In this document: piece after piece, positions 16,789 through 25,597 of the stretch | How the letters are laid out: each line of letters begins with the position of its first letter | How positions within the stretch are numbered: the stretch's first letter is position 1 | Notes under the pieces: model-generated | What the model was told of the DNA's origin: nothing | What the model saw: only the letters and a program-made list of their open reading frames with translations | Database searches by the model: none | Translations under genes and position numbers: made by a program | Assembly: GCF_008704935.1 (NCBI RefSeq) | Contig: NZ_CP023692.1 | Coordinates: 2,737,001-2,801,000 of the forward strand | From: Streptomyces vinaceus | GTDB lineage: Bacteria; Actinomycetota; Actinomycetes; Streptomycetales; Streptomycetaceae | Reading direction: 5' to 3' | DNA: 64,000 nucleotides

Positions 16789-18693
16789 TTACTTCGCGGA
16801 CTTGGCGCGCGAAGCGGTGCGCGAGCGCTCCTTCTGGTCCAGGACGACCTTGCGGATGCGGACGGCCTCCGGGGTCACCTCGACGCACTCGTCGTCGCGG
16901 CAGAACTCCAGGGACTGCTCCAGGGAGAGCTTGCGCGGCGGGATCACGTTCTCCGTGTTGTCCGCCGAAGCCGCACGCATGTTCGTGAGCTTCTTCTCCT
17001 TGGTGATGTTCACGTCCATGTCGTCGGAGCGCGAGTTCTCGCCGACGATCATGCCCTCGTACACCTCGGTGCCGGGGTCGGTGAACAGGACGCCGCGCTC
17101 CTGCAGGTTGATCATCGCGAACGGCGTGACCGCACCGGCGCGGTCGGCGACCAGGGAGCCGTTGTTACGGGTGACCAGCTGGCCGAACCACGGCTCGTGG
17201 CCCTCGTGGATCGAGTGGGCGATACCCGTACCGCGGGTGTTGGTCAGGAACTCCGTACGGAAGCCGATGAGGCCGCGCGACGGGACGACGAACTCCATGC
17301 GGACCCAGCCGGAGCCGTGGTTCGACATGTTGTCCATACGGCCCTTGCGGACGCCCATGAGCTGCGTGACGGCGCCCATGTGCTCCTCGGGCACGTCGAT
17401 CGTCATGCGCTCGACCGGCTCGTGCACCTTGCCGTCGATCTCCTGCGTGACGACCTGCGGCTTGCCGATGGTCAGCTCGAAGCCCTCGCGGCGCATCTGC
17501 TCGACCAGGATGGCGAGCGCGAGCTCGCCGCGGCCCTGGACCTCCCAGGCGTCCGGGCGCTCGGTGTCGAGCACGCGGAGGGAGACGTTACCGATGAGCT
17601 CGCGGTCGAGGCGGTCCTTGACCTGGCGGGCGGTGACCTTGCGGTCCTTGACCGCGGACTTGGCGTCCGCGCCCTTGCCCGTGCCGCCGCGGCCGACCAG
17701 CGGCGAGGTGTTGGTGCCGATGGTCATGGAGATCGCCGGCTCGTCGACCGAGATCAGCGGCAGCGCGATCGGGTTCTCCGGGTCGGCCAGGGTCTCGCCG
17801 ATCATGATGTCCGGGATACCGGCGACGGCGCAGATGTCACCGGGGCCGGCGACCTCCGCCGGCTTGCGGGTGAGCGCCTCGGTCATCATCAGTTCGGTGA
17901 TGCGGACGTTCGACATGGTGCCGTCGCGCTTGATCCAGGCCACGGTCTGGCCCTTGCGCAGCTCGCCCTGCTCGACGCGCAGGAGCGCGATGCGGCCGAG
18001 GAAGTTGTCGGCGTCCAGGTTGGTGACGTGGGCCTGGAGCGGCGCCTCTTCGTCGTACACCGGGGCGGGGACGTGCTCCAGGATGGTGGAGAAGAACGGC
18101 TCCAGGCTGTCGCTGTCCGCGGGGACGGTGCCGTCCTCCGGCTTGGTCAGCGAGGCGATGCCGTCACGGCCGCAGGCGTAGACGATCGGGAACTCGATCT
18201 GCTCCTCGGTCGCGTCCAGGTCCAGGAAGAGGTCGTACGTCTCGTTGACGACGTCGTCGATCCGGGAGTCGGGGCGGTCGGTCTTGTTGATGCAGAGGAT
18301 GACCGGCATCTTCGCCTGCAGGGCCTTGCGCAGGACGAAGCGGGTCTGCGGCAGCGGACCCTCGGAGGCGTCCACCAGCAGGACGACCGCGTCCACCATC
18401 GACAGACCGCGCTCGACCTCGCCACCGAAGTCGGCGTGGCCGGGGGTGTCGATGATGTTGATCGTGATCGGGGCCCCGCCGTCCTTGGGGTGGTACTTCA
18501 CCGCCGTGTTCTTGGCGAGGATCGTGATGCCCTTCTCACGCTCCAGGTCGTTCGAGTCCATCATGCGGTCGTCGAGGTGCTGGTGGGCGGCGAAGGCACC
18601 GGCCTGCTTGAGCATGGCATCGACGATGGTCGTCTTGCCATGGTCGACGTGGGCGACGATGGCGACGTTACGGATGTCGTGGCGCGTGGGCAC
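16789..18693 (-). CDS. typA: ribosome-associated translational GTPase TypA/BipA
   Basis: 634 residues, full length for TypA/BipA, an EF-G-like GTPase that binds the 70S ribosome and aids ribosome assembly and stress growth. G1 is A-H-V-D-H-G-K-T at 14-21, switch I ends G-I-T-I-L-A-K, G3 is D-T-P-G-H, and G4 is N-K-T-D. Beta-barrel domain II, EF-G-like domains III and V, and the BipA-specific C-terminal domain follow. The GTG at 18693 has GGGAG about ten bases upstream. It is monocistronic, with its own terminator. The C-terminus is basic (R-T-A-S-R-A-K-S-A-K). Confidence 0.95.
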   Translation of the reverse strand: MPTRHDIRNVAIVAHVDHGKTTIVDAMLKQAGAFAAHQHLDDRMMDSNDLEREKGITILAKNTAVKYHPKDGGAPITINIIDTPGHADFGGEVERGLSMVDAVVLLVDASEGPLPQTRFVLRKALQAKMPVILCINKTDRPDSRIDDVVNETYDLFLDLDATEEQIEFPIVYACGRDGIASLTKPEDGTVPADSDSLEPFFSTILEHVPAPVYDEEAPLQAHVTNLDADNFLGRIALLRVEQGELRKGQTVAWIKRDGTMSNVRITELMMTEALTRKPAEVAGPGDICAVAGIPDIMIGETLADPENPIALPLISVDEPAISMTIGTNTSPLVGRGGTGKGADAKSAVKDRKVTARQVKDRLDRELIGNVSLRVLDTERPDAWEVQGRGELALAILVEQMRREGFELTIGKPQVVTQEIDGKVHEPVERMTIDVPEEHMGAVTQLMGVRKGRMDNMSNHGSGWVRMEFVVPSRGLIGFRTEFLTNTRGTGIAHSIHEGHEPWFGQLVTRNNGSLVADRAGAVTPFAMINLQERGVLFTDPGTEVYEGMIVGENSRSDDMDVNITKEKKLTNMRAASADNTENVIPPRKLSLEQSLEFCRDDECVEVTPEAVRIRKVVLDQKERSRTASRAKSAK

Positions 18694-18936
18694 TTCGGCG
18701 CTTCTCCCGGGATCGTGGATGGCGGCGCGTACGGTCCGGCACGCGCGCCTCGACCGGGCGGAAAACCTGCCACGGCCTTACCCCATCGTACGTCGCGTGG
18801 CGGGAACCGCCCGCCGGGGGGTCTGTCAAGAGGCCGGACGGCTGAGCAGGGCCGGGTGCGGGGTGGGGGGTCCCGGCCGTGGGTGGTGCGGGTATCGCCG
18901 CGGGTCAACGGGCATGGTCAATGGGTATGCAACGAC

Positions 18937-18964
18937 CTTGCCCGCCGGAAGTCCGGCGGGCAAG
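18937..18964 (-). terminator. second hairpin after the oversized binding protein
   Basis: A 13-bp near-continuous stem (cttgcccgccgga / tccggcgggcaag) with only two unpaired bases at the tip, 61 bases beyond the stop at 19025. With the neighbouring hairpin it makes a tandem 3' structure. Confidence 0.7.
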
Positions 18965-18987
18965 CGACTTGAGTCACATCTGAGCTT

Positions 18988-19015
18988 GGGGCCGGACATC
19001 AACCCGTCCGGCCCC
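18988..19015 (-). terminator. first hairpin after the oversized binding protein
   Basis: A perfect 10-bp stem (ggggccggac / gtccggcccc) with an 8-base loop, starting ten bases after the stop codon at 19025 in the direction of transcription. Likely terminator. Confidence 0.75.
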
Positions 19016-19024
19016 GTTTCGTCA

Positions 19025-21328
19025 CTACTTCTTCTTCAGGTTTTCCTTGGCGGTAGGCGGCTTCTTCCAGCCGATGTCCTGGAAGCGGGGGGTGCCGAGG
19101 CCGAAGGCGCCGGCGTTGGCCAGGTTCGGCTTGACGGCCACCAGCTCGGGGCGCTGGTAGAGCGGGATGGAGCCGGCGGCGGCCCAGATCCGGGCGTCCG
19201 CCTTGCGCATCAGCTCGCGCGAGGCCTCCTCGTCCAGCTCGCCGAGCGCCTGGTCGAAGAGCTGGTCGATGTGGTCGGTGCCGACGCGGGTGTAGTTCTG
19301 TTCGACGAGGAGCGAGCCGTCGGCGGCCGGTTCCGGCTTCGCGAAGATCGGGCGGGCGTCGGTGGCCGGGTAGGCCGTCGCGGGCCAGGAGTAGAGCGCC
19401 AGGTCGTACTGGCCCGAGGCGACGTGGTCCTTGAAGAAGCTCTCGTCGGCGACCTTGGTCACCTCGGTGTTGACGCCGACCTTCTTCAGCATCTGCGCGA
19501 TCCGCTCACCGACGGTGCGCAGGGCCTCCGAGCCGGGGCCGGCCGGGAGGACGAAGCGCAGGTTGAGGGCCTTGCCGTCCTTGGCGAGCATGTTCCCGGA
19601 GGTACGGACCTGCTTGGCCGGGGCGGGCGCCGGGGAGGCGCTGGCCTTGCCGGGGCCGGGGGCCTCGCCGTCGCGGGCGGGGCCGCGCTTCGCGTCGTCC
19701 ACGGCGTCCGGGTCGGCGGCCGCGCCGGCCTCGCCGTCCTGGCCCGAGGGGTCGACCCGCTCGCCGCGCACGCCCTGGGGAGACGTTTCCCCTCCGGTCC
19801 TGATCGCGGACTCCACCACCGGGAGCCCCCGGTCCAGGCCGTCCCCGTTGCGCCCGTCGGTCTCGCCCACGATGTAGAGCCCGTCGTTGCCGGTGCCCGG
19901 GCCCGAGGGGGTCTTCGAGTCGTCCTGGCCCTCCTCGCCCTCCGGGCCGGCCTTCGAGCCCGCCGGCTCGGTGATCTTGCCGCCCCGGCGCCAGCCCGCG
20001 TCGGCCAGCAGGGCCTCGGCGGCGTGCAGGTCCTTGCCGCCGAGCGCGTCGCTGTTGTCGGCGTACGCCCGCTGCCCGGCCAGCGCCACGTGGCTGCCGA
20101 CGGGCTTCGCCGGGAGGCCGAGCGGCTTCAGTACGATCTCGGCCAGTTCCTTGCGGTCCAGGGCCCGGGCCACCGCCCGCCGGACCCGCTCGTCGGCCAG
20201 CGGGCCGGAGGCCCCGTTCATCGCCAGCTGCGTGTAGGCCGGCTCCAGGGACTTGCGGACGGTGAAGGTGCGCAGGGCCGACTGCTCGTCGGCGTAGTTC
20301 TTCGCCGCCTCGGCGTTCTGTGCCCGGGTCTCGCGCTCCGTCGCCGCCTTGCCCTCGTCGGCGCCGTACGCGATCGCCCACGACAGCGTGGCCTGCGCCG
20401 GGGTCATCGCCGCGCCGGGCCCGTGCGCCGGGGCCCCGCCGGTGCCCGGGGCGCGCTCCGCGTCCCGGTGGGCCAGGGCGATGCGCTCGGCGCCCGCGCG
20501 GTCGATCTCCGCCAGGTCCACCTTGCCGGCGGCCAGCGCGGCCGGCCGCTGGGCGCGGGGTACGGCGGTCAGGACCAGGGAGTCCAGCTTGGCCGGGCGG
20601 CCCCACCAGCGGGCGCTGCGGGTCAGGGCGACGGTGCCGGTCTTCTTGTCGACGGCCCCGAGGTTGAAGGGGCCCGCCGTGACCTTGAGGGTGCCGCGGG
20701 CTCCCTCGTTGAAGGCGTCCGGGGTGCCGGTGACCTGCTTGGGGTAGAGCGGGGAGAACAGGGAGCGCCAGTCGGTGTACGGCTTGGCGAAGGTGACCTT
20801 GACCTCCAGATCGGTCTTGCCGCGCTCGATCTTCTCGATCCGGTCGTACCCGGCGTTGCGGGCCGTCCAGTACGCCGAGTCCTTGCCGTTCAGGGCCCGC
20901 CACTGGGCCACGAAGTCGGCGGCGCCGATCTCGCGTCCGTCGCTCCACACCGCCTGCTGGTTCAGCTTGTACAGGACGACCTGCTTGGGCTCGCGCTCGA
21001 CGACCTCGGCCTTCTCCAGGTAGTCCGGGTTGGCGACCGGCCGGCCCTTGTCGTCCAGGACGAACAGCTGCGGCAGCACCGCCCCGGCGATCCGGGTGGT
21101 GGTGGCGTCCGCGTCGGCCTGGAAGGTGTTCAGGGTGTCCGGCAGGGAGTCCACCGCCCAGCGCAGCACTCCGCCGTCGGCGACCTTGTCGCGGGCCGTG
21201 GCCGCGATGTCCTGTCCGGCGGCCACCGGGCCGCCCTCGTCGTCACCAGAGCCGCAGCCCGCGAGCAGCGGCAGTGCGAGGACTCCCGAGGTCAGGAGCG
21301 CCAAGGACCTGCGCCTTCTCTGGGACAT
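19025..21328 (-). CDS. ABC transporter family substrate-binding lipoprotein with long insert
   Basis: 767 residues, some 200 longer than a normal family-5 binding protein. Signal peptide with R-R-R-R, lipobox L-A-G-C (Cys25). The N-terminal lobe (about 50-290) and C-terminal lobe (about 580-750) look like SBP_bac_5. Between them is a low-complexity stretch at about 450-580 rich in Gly, Asp, Glu, Pro and Ala, probably disordered, and a smaller linker at 290-345. The ATG at 21328 has GGAGG seven bases upstream. There are no transporter genes beside it, so it is an orphan or serves the neighbouring importers. It has tandem terminator hairpins. In family terms it matches the monomeric 'ABC transporter family substrate-binding protein' class common in Streptomyces. 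Confidence 0.88.
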   Translation of the reverse strand: MSQRRRRSLALLTSGVLALPLLAGCGSGDDEGGPVAAGQDIAATARDKVADGGVLRWAVDSLPDTLNTFQADADATTTRIAGAVLPQLFVLDDKGRPVANPDYLEKAEVVEREPKQVVLYKLNQQAVWSDGREIGAADFVAQWRALNGKDSAYWTARNAGYDRIEKIERGKTDLEVKVTFAKPYTDWRSLFSPLYPKQVTGTPDAFNEGARGTLKVTAGPFNLGAVDKKTGTVALTRSARWWGRPAKLDSLVLTAVPRAQRPAALAAGKVDLAEIDRAGAERIALAHRDAERAPGTGGAPAHGPGAAMTPAQATLSWAIAYGADEGKAATERETRAQNAEAAKNYADEQSALRTFTVRKSLEPAYTQLAMNGASGPLADERVRRAVARALDRKELAEIVLKPLGLPAKPVGSHVALAGQRAYADNSDALGGKDLHAAEALLADAGWRRGGKITEPAGSKAGPEGEEGQDDSKTPSGPGTGNDGLYIVGETDGRNGDGLDRGLPVVESAIRTGGETSPQGVRGERVDPSGQDGEAGAAADPDAVDDAKRGPARDGEAPGPGKASASPAPAPAKQVRTSGNMLAKDGKALNLRFVLPAGPGSEALRTVGERIAQMLKKVGVNTEVTKVADESFFKDHVASGQYDLALYSWPATAYPATDARPIFAKPEPAADGSLLVEQNYTRVGTDHIDQLFDQALGELDEEASRELMRKADARIWAAAGSIPLYQRPELVAVKPNLANAGAFGLGTPRFQDIGWKKPPTAKENLKKK

Positions 21329-21677
21329 GGGTGGTACCTCCGGGGCGGGGCGTGAAAGGGGCAGCTTGATCACGTTTGGCGGTATATGGAGCTGATCACA
21401 CTGGGTGCCGCAACACACTGAAATCCACCGCCCGCCGCACCACTCGCAGCCGCCCCTCGCCACGCCGCGAACCCCACCCGTGCGGACCAATCCGGCTTGC
21501 GCCGCGAGCGGGCGTTCCCCCGGAAGAGGGATCGGACCCGGAGCGGGGAGGGGCGCACGGATCGAGCCTGCGCGCCCGCAATCGGTGCACGTCCCTTCAC
21601 AACCGGGGACGGGAGGCGCGACACTCGCAGGCGCACATGAGCGTTGCCACCGCAACCAGCGGAAGTGAGGGCAAGTC
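21329..21677. other. divergent control region, binding protein and succinate dehydrogenase group
   Basis: 349 bases between a leftward and a rightward gene, so both promoters should be here. Close to the leftward gene is an AT-rich block with two TGATCAC copies around a TATA-like stretch (about 21367-21402). The right half is GC-rich with no obvious structure. No gene supported. Confidence 0.5.
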
Positions 21678-21908
21678 ATGTCCCTGCACGACGATTTGAC
21701 CGCCGTACGACGCAATCTGAACGAGCTGGTCCGCTCGGTGGAACGGCTGGAGCGAGACGTCGAGGACGCGGCCCGGCAGGCTCCGGCCGCCCCGCGGGCC
21801 CCGCGGCAGGAGGGGATGGTCCAGGTCCCGGACACCCCGTACGACAGCTCGCTGTGGACGGACGCCGACGACGAGGGTCTCGGCTCCCGCGGCCGCCGGG
21901 CCCCCTGA
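21678..21908 (+). CDS. 76-residue coiled-coil protein ahead of the sdh genes
   Basis: The N-terminal half (about residues 3-35) is a strongly amphipathic helix with heptad Leu/Val spacing (L-T-A-V-R-R-N-L-N-E-L-V), likely a coiled coil. The C-terminal half is Pro/Ala-rich and then acidic, with a Y-D-S-S-L-W-T-D-A-D-D-E segment. ATG at 21678 preceded by a GAGGG about ten bases upstream. It lies 146 bases before the sdh membrane subunit on the same strand. Codon use is normal for the genome. I do not recognise a named family; it may be a conserved Streptomyces protein. Confidence 0.7.
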   Translation: MSLHDDLTAVRRNLNELVRSVERLERDVEDAARQAPAAPRAPRQEGMVQVPDTPYDSSLWTDADDEGLGSRGRRAP

Positions 21909-22054
21909 CCGGCGCCCGCACCCGCGCGCCGGGCACGGGCACCCGCCCGGAGTCCGGACCCCGCGCCCCCGCACACCCCCGGCACGCCACCCGGCCCGGC
22001 CGTCCGCGGCCGGGCCCCGTGGGTCACCCCTCATCACTCCACCCGGAGTCCCCT

Positions 22055-22876
22055 TTGGCCACAGGTACGGAACCACCCCGGCAGCTGACCGGTGTCCACG
22101 ACGCCTCCCGGGCCGCGATCGCCGGCCGGCACCTGCGCACCGACCGGTGGTGGCTGGCCCCCGCCGTCACCGCGGCCGGGCTGCTCGCCTTCATCGTCTA
22201 CTCGACGTGGCGGGCCTTCGCGAACGCCGACTACTACGCGGCCCCGTACGTCTCCCCGTTCTACTCCCCGTGTCTCGCGGAGAACTGCCGCGAGATGCGC
22301 GGCGGCCCGAACCTGGACCTGTTCGGCAGCTGGTGGGGCCTGTCCCCCGCCCTGCTGATCCTGGTCTTCCCGCTCGGCTTCCGGCTGACCTGCTACTACT
22401 ACCGCAAGGCGTACTACCGGGGCTTCTGGGCCTCGCCGCCCGCCTGCGCCGTCGCCGAGCCGCACGCGAAGTACACCGGCGAGACGCGCTTCCCGCTGAT
22501 CCTCCAGAACATGCACCGGTACTTCTTCTACGCGGCGCTGCCGGTCGCGGGCATCCTCACGTACGACACGGTGCTGACGTTCCGAAACGACCGGTACGAG
22601 TGGGGCCACATGGGCCTGGGAACGCTGCTGTTCCTCGTCAACATCGCGCTGATCTGGGCCTACACCCTGTCCTGCCACTCCTGTCGGCACATCATGGGCG
22701 GCCGCCTGCGGCACTTCTCCAAGCACCCGGTGCGCTACCGGATGTGGGGCTGGATCAGCCGGCTCAACACCCGCCACATGCAGCTGGCGTGGGCCTCCCT
22801 GATCAGCGTGGCCCTGTGCGACTTCTACGTGTACCTGCTGGCGAGCGGCGCCTTCAACGATCCGAGGTTCTTCTGA
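22055..22876 (+). CDS. succinate dehydrogenase/fumarate reductase cytochrome b membrane subunit
   Basis: 273 residues from a TTG at 22055 with CGGAG six bases upstream; I saw no better in-frame ATG. Five membrane helices are visible (about 30-50, 88-108, 145-165, 187-207 and 240-260). His residues in N-M-H-R-Y and around the helix ends could bind haem b. Cys-rich segment C-L-A-E-N-C follows helix 1. It anchors the flavoprotein and iron-sulphur subunits and passes electrons to or from quinone. It is two bases from the flavoprotein start, forming a three-gene operon. The helices resemble the B-type single-subunit anchor of actinobacterial succinate:quinone oxidoreductase. Confidence 0.85.
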   Translation: MATGTEPPRQLTGVHDASRAAIAGRHLRTDRWWLAPAVTAAGLLAFIVYSTWRAFANADYYAAPYVSPFYSPCLAENCREMRGGPNLDLFGSWWGLSPALLILVFPLGFRLTCYYYRKAYYRGFWASPPACAVAEPHAKYTGETRFPLILQNMHRYFFYAALPVAGILTYDTVLTFRNDRYEWGHMGLGTLLFLVNIALIWAYTLSCHSCRHIMGGRLRHFSKHPVRYRMWGWISRLNTRHMQLAWASLISVALCDFYVYLLASGAFNDPRFF

Positions 22877-22877
22877 C

Positions 22878-24797
22878 ATGGCTCAAGTCGACCGGCAGCA
22901 GTGGGACGTGGTCGTGGTGGGCGCGGGAGGCGCCGGGCTGCGGGCCGCGATCGAGGCGCGCGAGCGGGGCATGCGTACGGCCGTGATCTGCAAGTCCCTC
23001 TTCGGCAAGGCCCATACGGTGATGGCCGAGGGCGGGATCGCCGCCTCCATGGGCAACGTCAACGAGGGCGACAACTGGCAGGTGCACTTCCGCGACACCA
23101 TGCGCGGGGGCAAGTTCCTGAACCAGTGGCGGATGGCGGAGCTCCACGCGAAGGAGGCCCCGGAGCGGGTCTGGGAGCTGGAGACCTGGGGCGCGCTCTT
23201 CGACCGCACCCCGGACGGGAAGATCTCCCAGCGCAACTTCGGCGGCCACGAGTACCCGCGCCTCGCGCACGTGGGCGACCGGACCGGTCTGGAGCTGATC
23301 CGCACCCTCCAGCAGAAGATCGTCCAGCTCCAGCAGGAGGACTTCAAGGAGTACGGGGACCACGAGGCGCGGCTGAAGGTCTTCCAGGAGTGCACGGTCA
23401 CCCGGGTCCTGAAGGATCGCGGCCCGAAGGACGGGGAGAGGGTCGCGGGCGCCTTCTGCTACGAGCGGGAGTCCGGCCGGTTCTTCGTCCTGGAGGCGCC
23501 CGCGGTGGTTCTGGCCACGGGCGGGATCGGCAAGTCCTTCAAGACGACCTCCAACTCCTGGGAGTACACGGGCGACGGCCACGCGCTGGCGCTGCTCGCC
23601 GGGGCGCCCCTGCTGAACATGGAGTTCGTGCAGTTCCACCCGACCGGCATGGTCTGGCCGCCCTCGGTCAAGGGCATCCTCGTCACCGAGTCGGTGCGCG
23701 GCGACGGCGGGGTGCTGCGCAACAGCGAGGGCAAGCGGTTCATGTTCGACTACGTCCCGGACGTCTTCAAGGAGAAGTACGCGGAGTCCGAGGACGAGGG
23801 CGACCGCTGGTACGAGGACCCGGACCACAACCGGCGCCCGCCCGAGCTGCTCCCCCGCGACGAGGTGGCCCGGGCCATCAACTCCGAGGTCAAGGCCGGC
23901 CGCGGCTCCCCGCACGGCGGGGTGTTCCTCGACGTGTCCACGCGGATGCCGGCCGAGAGGATCCGCCGACGCCTTCCGTCCATGTACCACCAGTTCAAAG
24001 AACTGGCGGACGTGGACATCACCGCCGAGCCGATGGAGGTCGGCCCGACCTGCCACTACGTGATGGGCGGGATCGCGGTGGACTCCGACACCGCCGCCAC
24101 CGTCGGGGTGCCGGGCCTGTTCGCGGCCGGCGAGGTCGCGGGCGGCATGCACGGCTCGAACCGGCTCGGCGGGAACTCCCTTTCCGACCTGCTGGTGTTC
24201 GGCCGCCGGGCCGGGCTGCACGCGGCCGAGTACGCCGCTGGCCTCGCCGGGGCGCCGCCCGCGGTCTCCCAGGCGCAGATCGACGCGGCCGCGGCCGAGG
24301 CGCTGGCCCCGTTCCACGCCGCCGAGGGCGCGGAGAACCCGTACACGCTCCACCAGGAGCTCCAGACGACCATGAACGACCTGGTCGGGATCATCCGCCG
24401 CGAGGGCGAGATGGCCGAGGCCCTGGAGCGGCTGGCGGGTCTGCGCGTACGGGCGGCCCGGGCCGGGGTCGAGGGGCACCGGCAGTTCAACCCGGGCTGG
24501 CACCTCGCCCTGGACCTGCGCAACATGCTGCTGGTCAGCGAGTGCGTGGCCCGCGCCGCCCTGGAGCGCACCGAGAGCCGCGGCGGGCACACCCGGGAGG
24601 ACTGCCCGGCGATGGAGCGCAGCTGGCGCCCGGTGAACCTGCTGTGCCGGCCGGTGGAGCCGGTCCCCGAGGACCCGGCCGCCGACCGCATCGCGCTGGA
24701 GCGCACCCGTACCGAACCCGTCCGCCCCGACCTGCTCGCGCTCTTCGAGAAGGAAGAGCTGGTCAAGTACCTCGCCGAAGAGGAGCTGTACGAATGA
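22878..24797 (+). CDS. sdhA: succinate dehydrogenase/fumarate reductase flavoprotein subunit
   Basis: 639 residues. FAD-binding Rossmann motif G-A-G-G-A-G at 15-20; covalent flavin His lies in the G-K-A-H-T-V-M-A-E-G-G segment near residue 50; substrate and active-site signatures H-P-T-G near 253 and H-G-S-N-R-L-G-G-N-S near 420-435 are intact. It oxidises succinate (or reduces fumarate) in the membrane-bound complex. Start ATG at 22878 directly follows the anchor gene, and the stop overlaps the iron-sulphur subunit start (ATGA). The B-type anchor and 639-residue length suggest the non-classical menaquinone-linked enzyme rather than the second, canonical Sdh of Streptomyces. Confidence 0.94.
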   Translation: MAQVDRQQWDVVVVGAGGAGLRAAIEARERGMRTAVICKSLFGKAHTVMAEGGIAASMGNVNEGDNWQVHFRDTMRGGKFLNQWRMAELHAKEAPERVWELETWGALFDRTPDGKISQRNFGGHEYPRLAHVGDRTGLELIRTLQQKIVQLQQEDFKEYGDHEARLKVFQECTVTRVLKDRGPKDGERVAGAFCYERESGRFFVLEAPAVVLATGGIGKSFKTTSNSWEYTGDGHALALLAGAPLLNMEFVQFHPTGMVWPPSVKGILVTESVRGDGGVLRNSEGKRFMFDYVPDVFKEKYAESEDEGDRWYEDPDHNRRPPELLPRDEVARAINSEVKAGRGSPHGGVFLDVSTRMPAERIRRRLPSMYHQFKELADVDITAEPMEVGPTCHYVMGGIAVDSDTAATVGVPGLFAAGEVAGGMHGSNRLGGNSLSDLLVFGRRAGLHAAEYAAGLAGAPPAVSQAQIDAAAAEALAPFHAAEGAENPYTLHQELQTTMNDLVGIIRREGEMAEALERLAGLRVRAARAGVEGHRQFNPGWHLALDLRNMLLVSECVARAALERTESRGGHTREDCPAMERSWRPVNLLCRPVEPVPEDPAADRIALERTRTEPVRPDLLALFEKEELVKYLAEEELYE

Positions 24798-25567
24798 GTA
24801 CGTACGACGCGAGCTTCCGGATCTGGCGCGGGGACGCGGAAGGCGGGGAACTGCGGGACTTCACCGTCGAGGTGAACGACGGCGAGGTCGTCCTGGACAT
24901 CGTCCACCGGCTCCAGGCCACGCAGACCCCGGACCTCGCGGTGCGGTGGAACTGCAAGGCGGGCAAGTGCGGTTCGTGCAGTGCGGAGGTCAACGGGCGG
25001 CCGCGGCTGATGTGCATGACGCGCATGTCCACCTTCGAGCGGACCGAGACGATCACGGTCACGCCGCTGCGCGCGTTCCCGGTGGTCCGGGACCTGGTGA
25101 CGAACGTGTCGTTCAACTACGAGAAGGCGCGCGAGGTCCCGGCCTTCGTGCCCCCGCCGGGCCTGGCTCCGGGCGCGTACCGGATGCAGCAGGTGGACGT
25201 GGACCGCTCGCAGGAGTTCAGGAAGTGCATCGAGTGCTTCCTGTGCCAGGACACCTGCCACGTGGTGCGCGACCACGAGGAGAACAAGACCGCCTTCGCC
25301 GGCCCCCGCTTCCTGATGCGGGTGGCCGAGCTGGACATGCACCCGCTGGACGCGGCCGCCGAGGCGGGCCTGGACCGCAAGCGCACGGCCCAGGAGGAGC
25401 ACGGGCTCGGCTACTGCAACATCACCAAGTGCTGCACGGAAGTCTGCCCGGAGGGCATCAAGATCACCGACAATGCGCTGATCCCGCTGAAGGAGCGGGT
25501 GGTGGACCGCACGTACGACCCGCTGGTGTGGCTGGGCAACAAGATCCGCAGGCGCGGCGACACGTAG
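24794..25567 (+). CDS. sdhB: succinate dehydrogenase/fumarate reductase iron-sulphur subunit
   Basis: 257 residues. The N-terminal domain has the [2Fe-2S] motif C-K-A-G-K-C-G-S-C with a fourth Cys at L-M-C. The C-terminal domain has C-I-E-C-F-L-C-Q-D-T-C-H and C-N-I-T-K-C-C-T-E-V-C-P for the [4Fe-4S] and [3Fe-4S] clusters. It relays electrons between flavin and the haem anchor. ATG overlaps the flavoprotein stop by four bases. It ends 30 bases before the protein kinase gene on the same strand. Confidence 0.94.
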   Translation: MSTYDASFRIWRGDAEGGELRDFTVEVNDGEVVLDIVHRLQATQTPDLAVRWNCKAGKCGSCSAEVNGRPRLMCMTRMSTFERTETITVTPLRAFPVVRDLVTNVSFNYEKAREVPAFVPPPGLAPGAYRMQQVDVDRSQEFRKCIECFLCQDTCHVVRDHEENKTAFAGPRFLMRVAELDMHPLDAAAEAGLDRKRTAQEEHGLGYCNITKCCTEVCPEGIKITDNALIPLKERVVDRTYDPLVWLGNKIRRRGDT

Positions 25568-25597
25568 CACCCCCGGCCGTTCACTTCGCAGGACACA

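Larger units (their letters stand above)
18694..19024. other. gap between typA and the oversized binding protein
   Basis: 331 bases with no supported gene. The part next to 18693 is the typA leader and presumed promoter. The part next to 19025 holds two consecutive GC hairpins (18937-18964 and 18988-19015) downstream of the leftward binding-protein gene. Confidence 0.5.

Noticed and set aside
19025..21328. Possible frameshift to explain the long insert in the binding protein
   Set aside because: The frame stays open, both lobes are in one frame and codon use is even through the insert.
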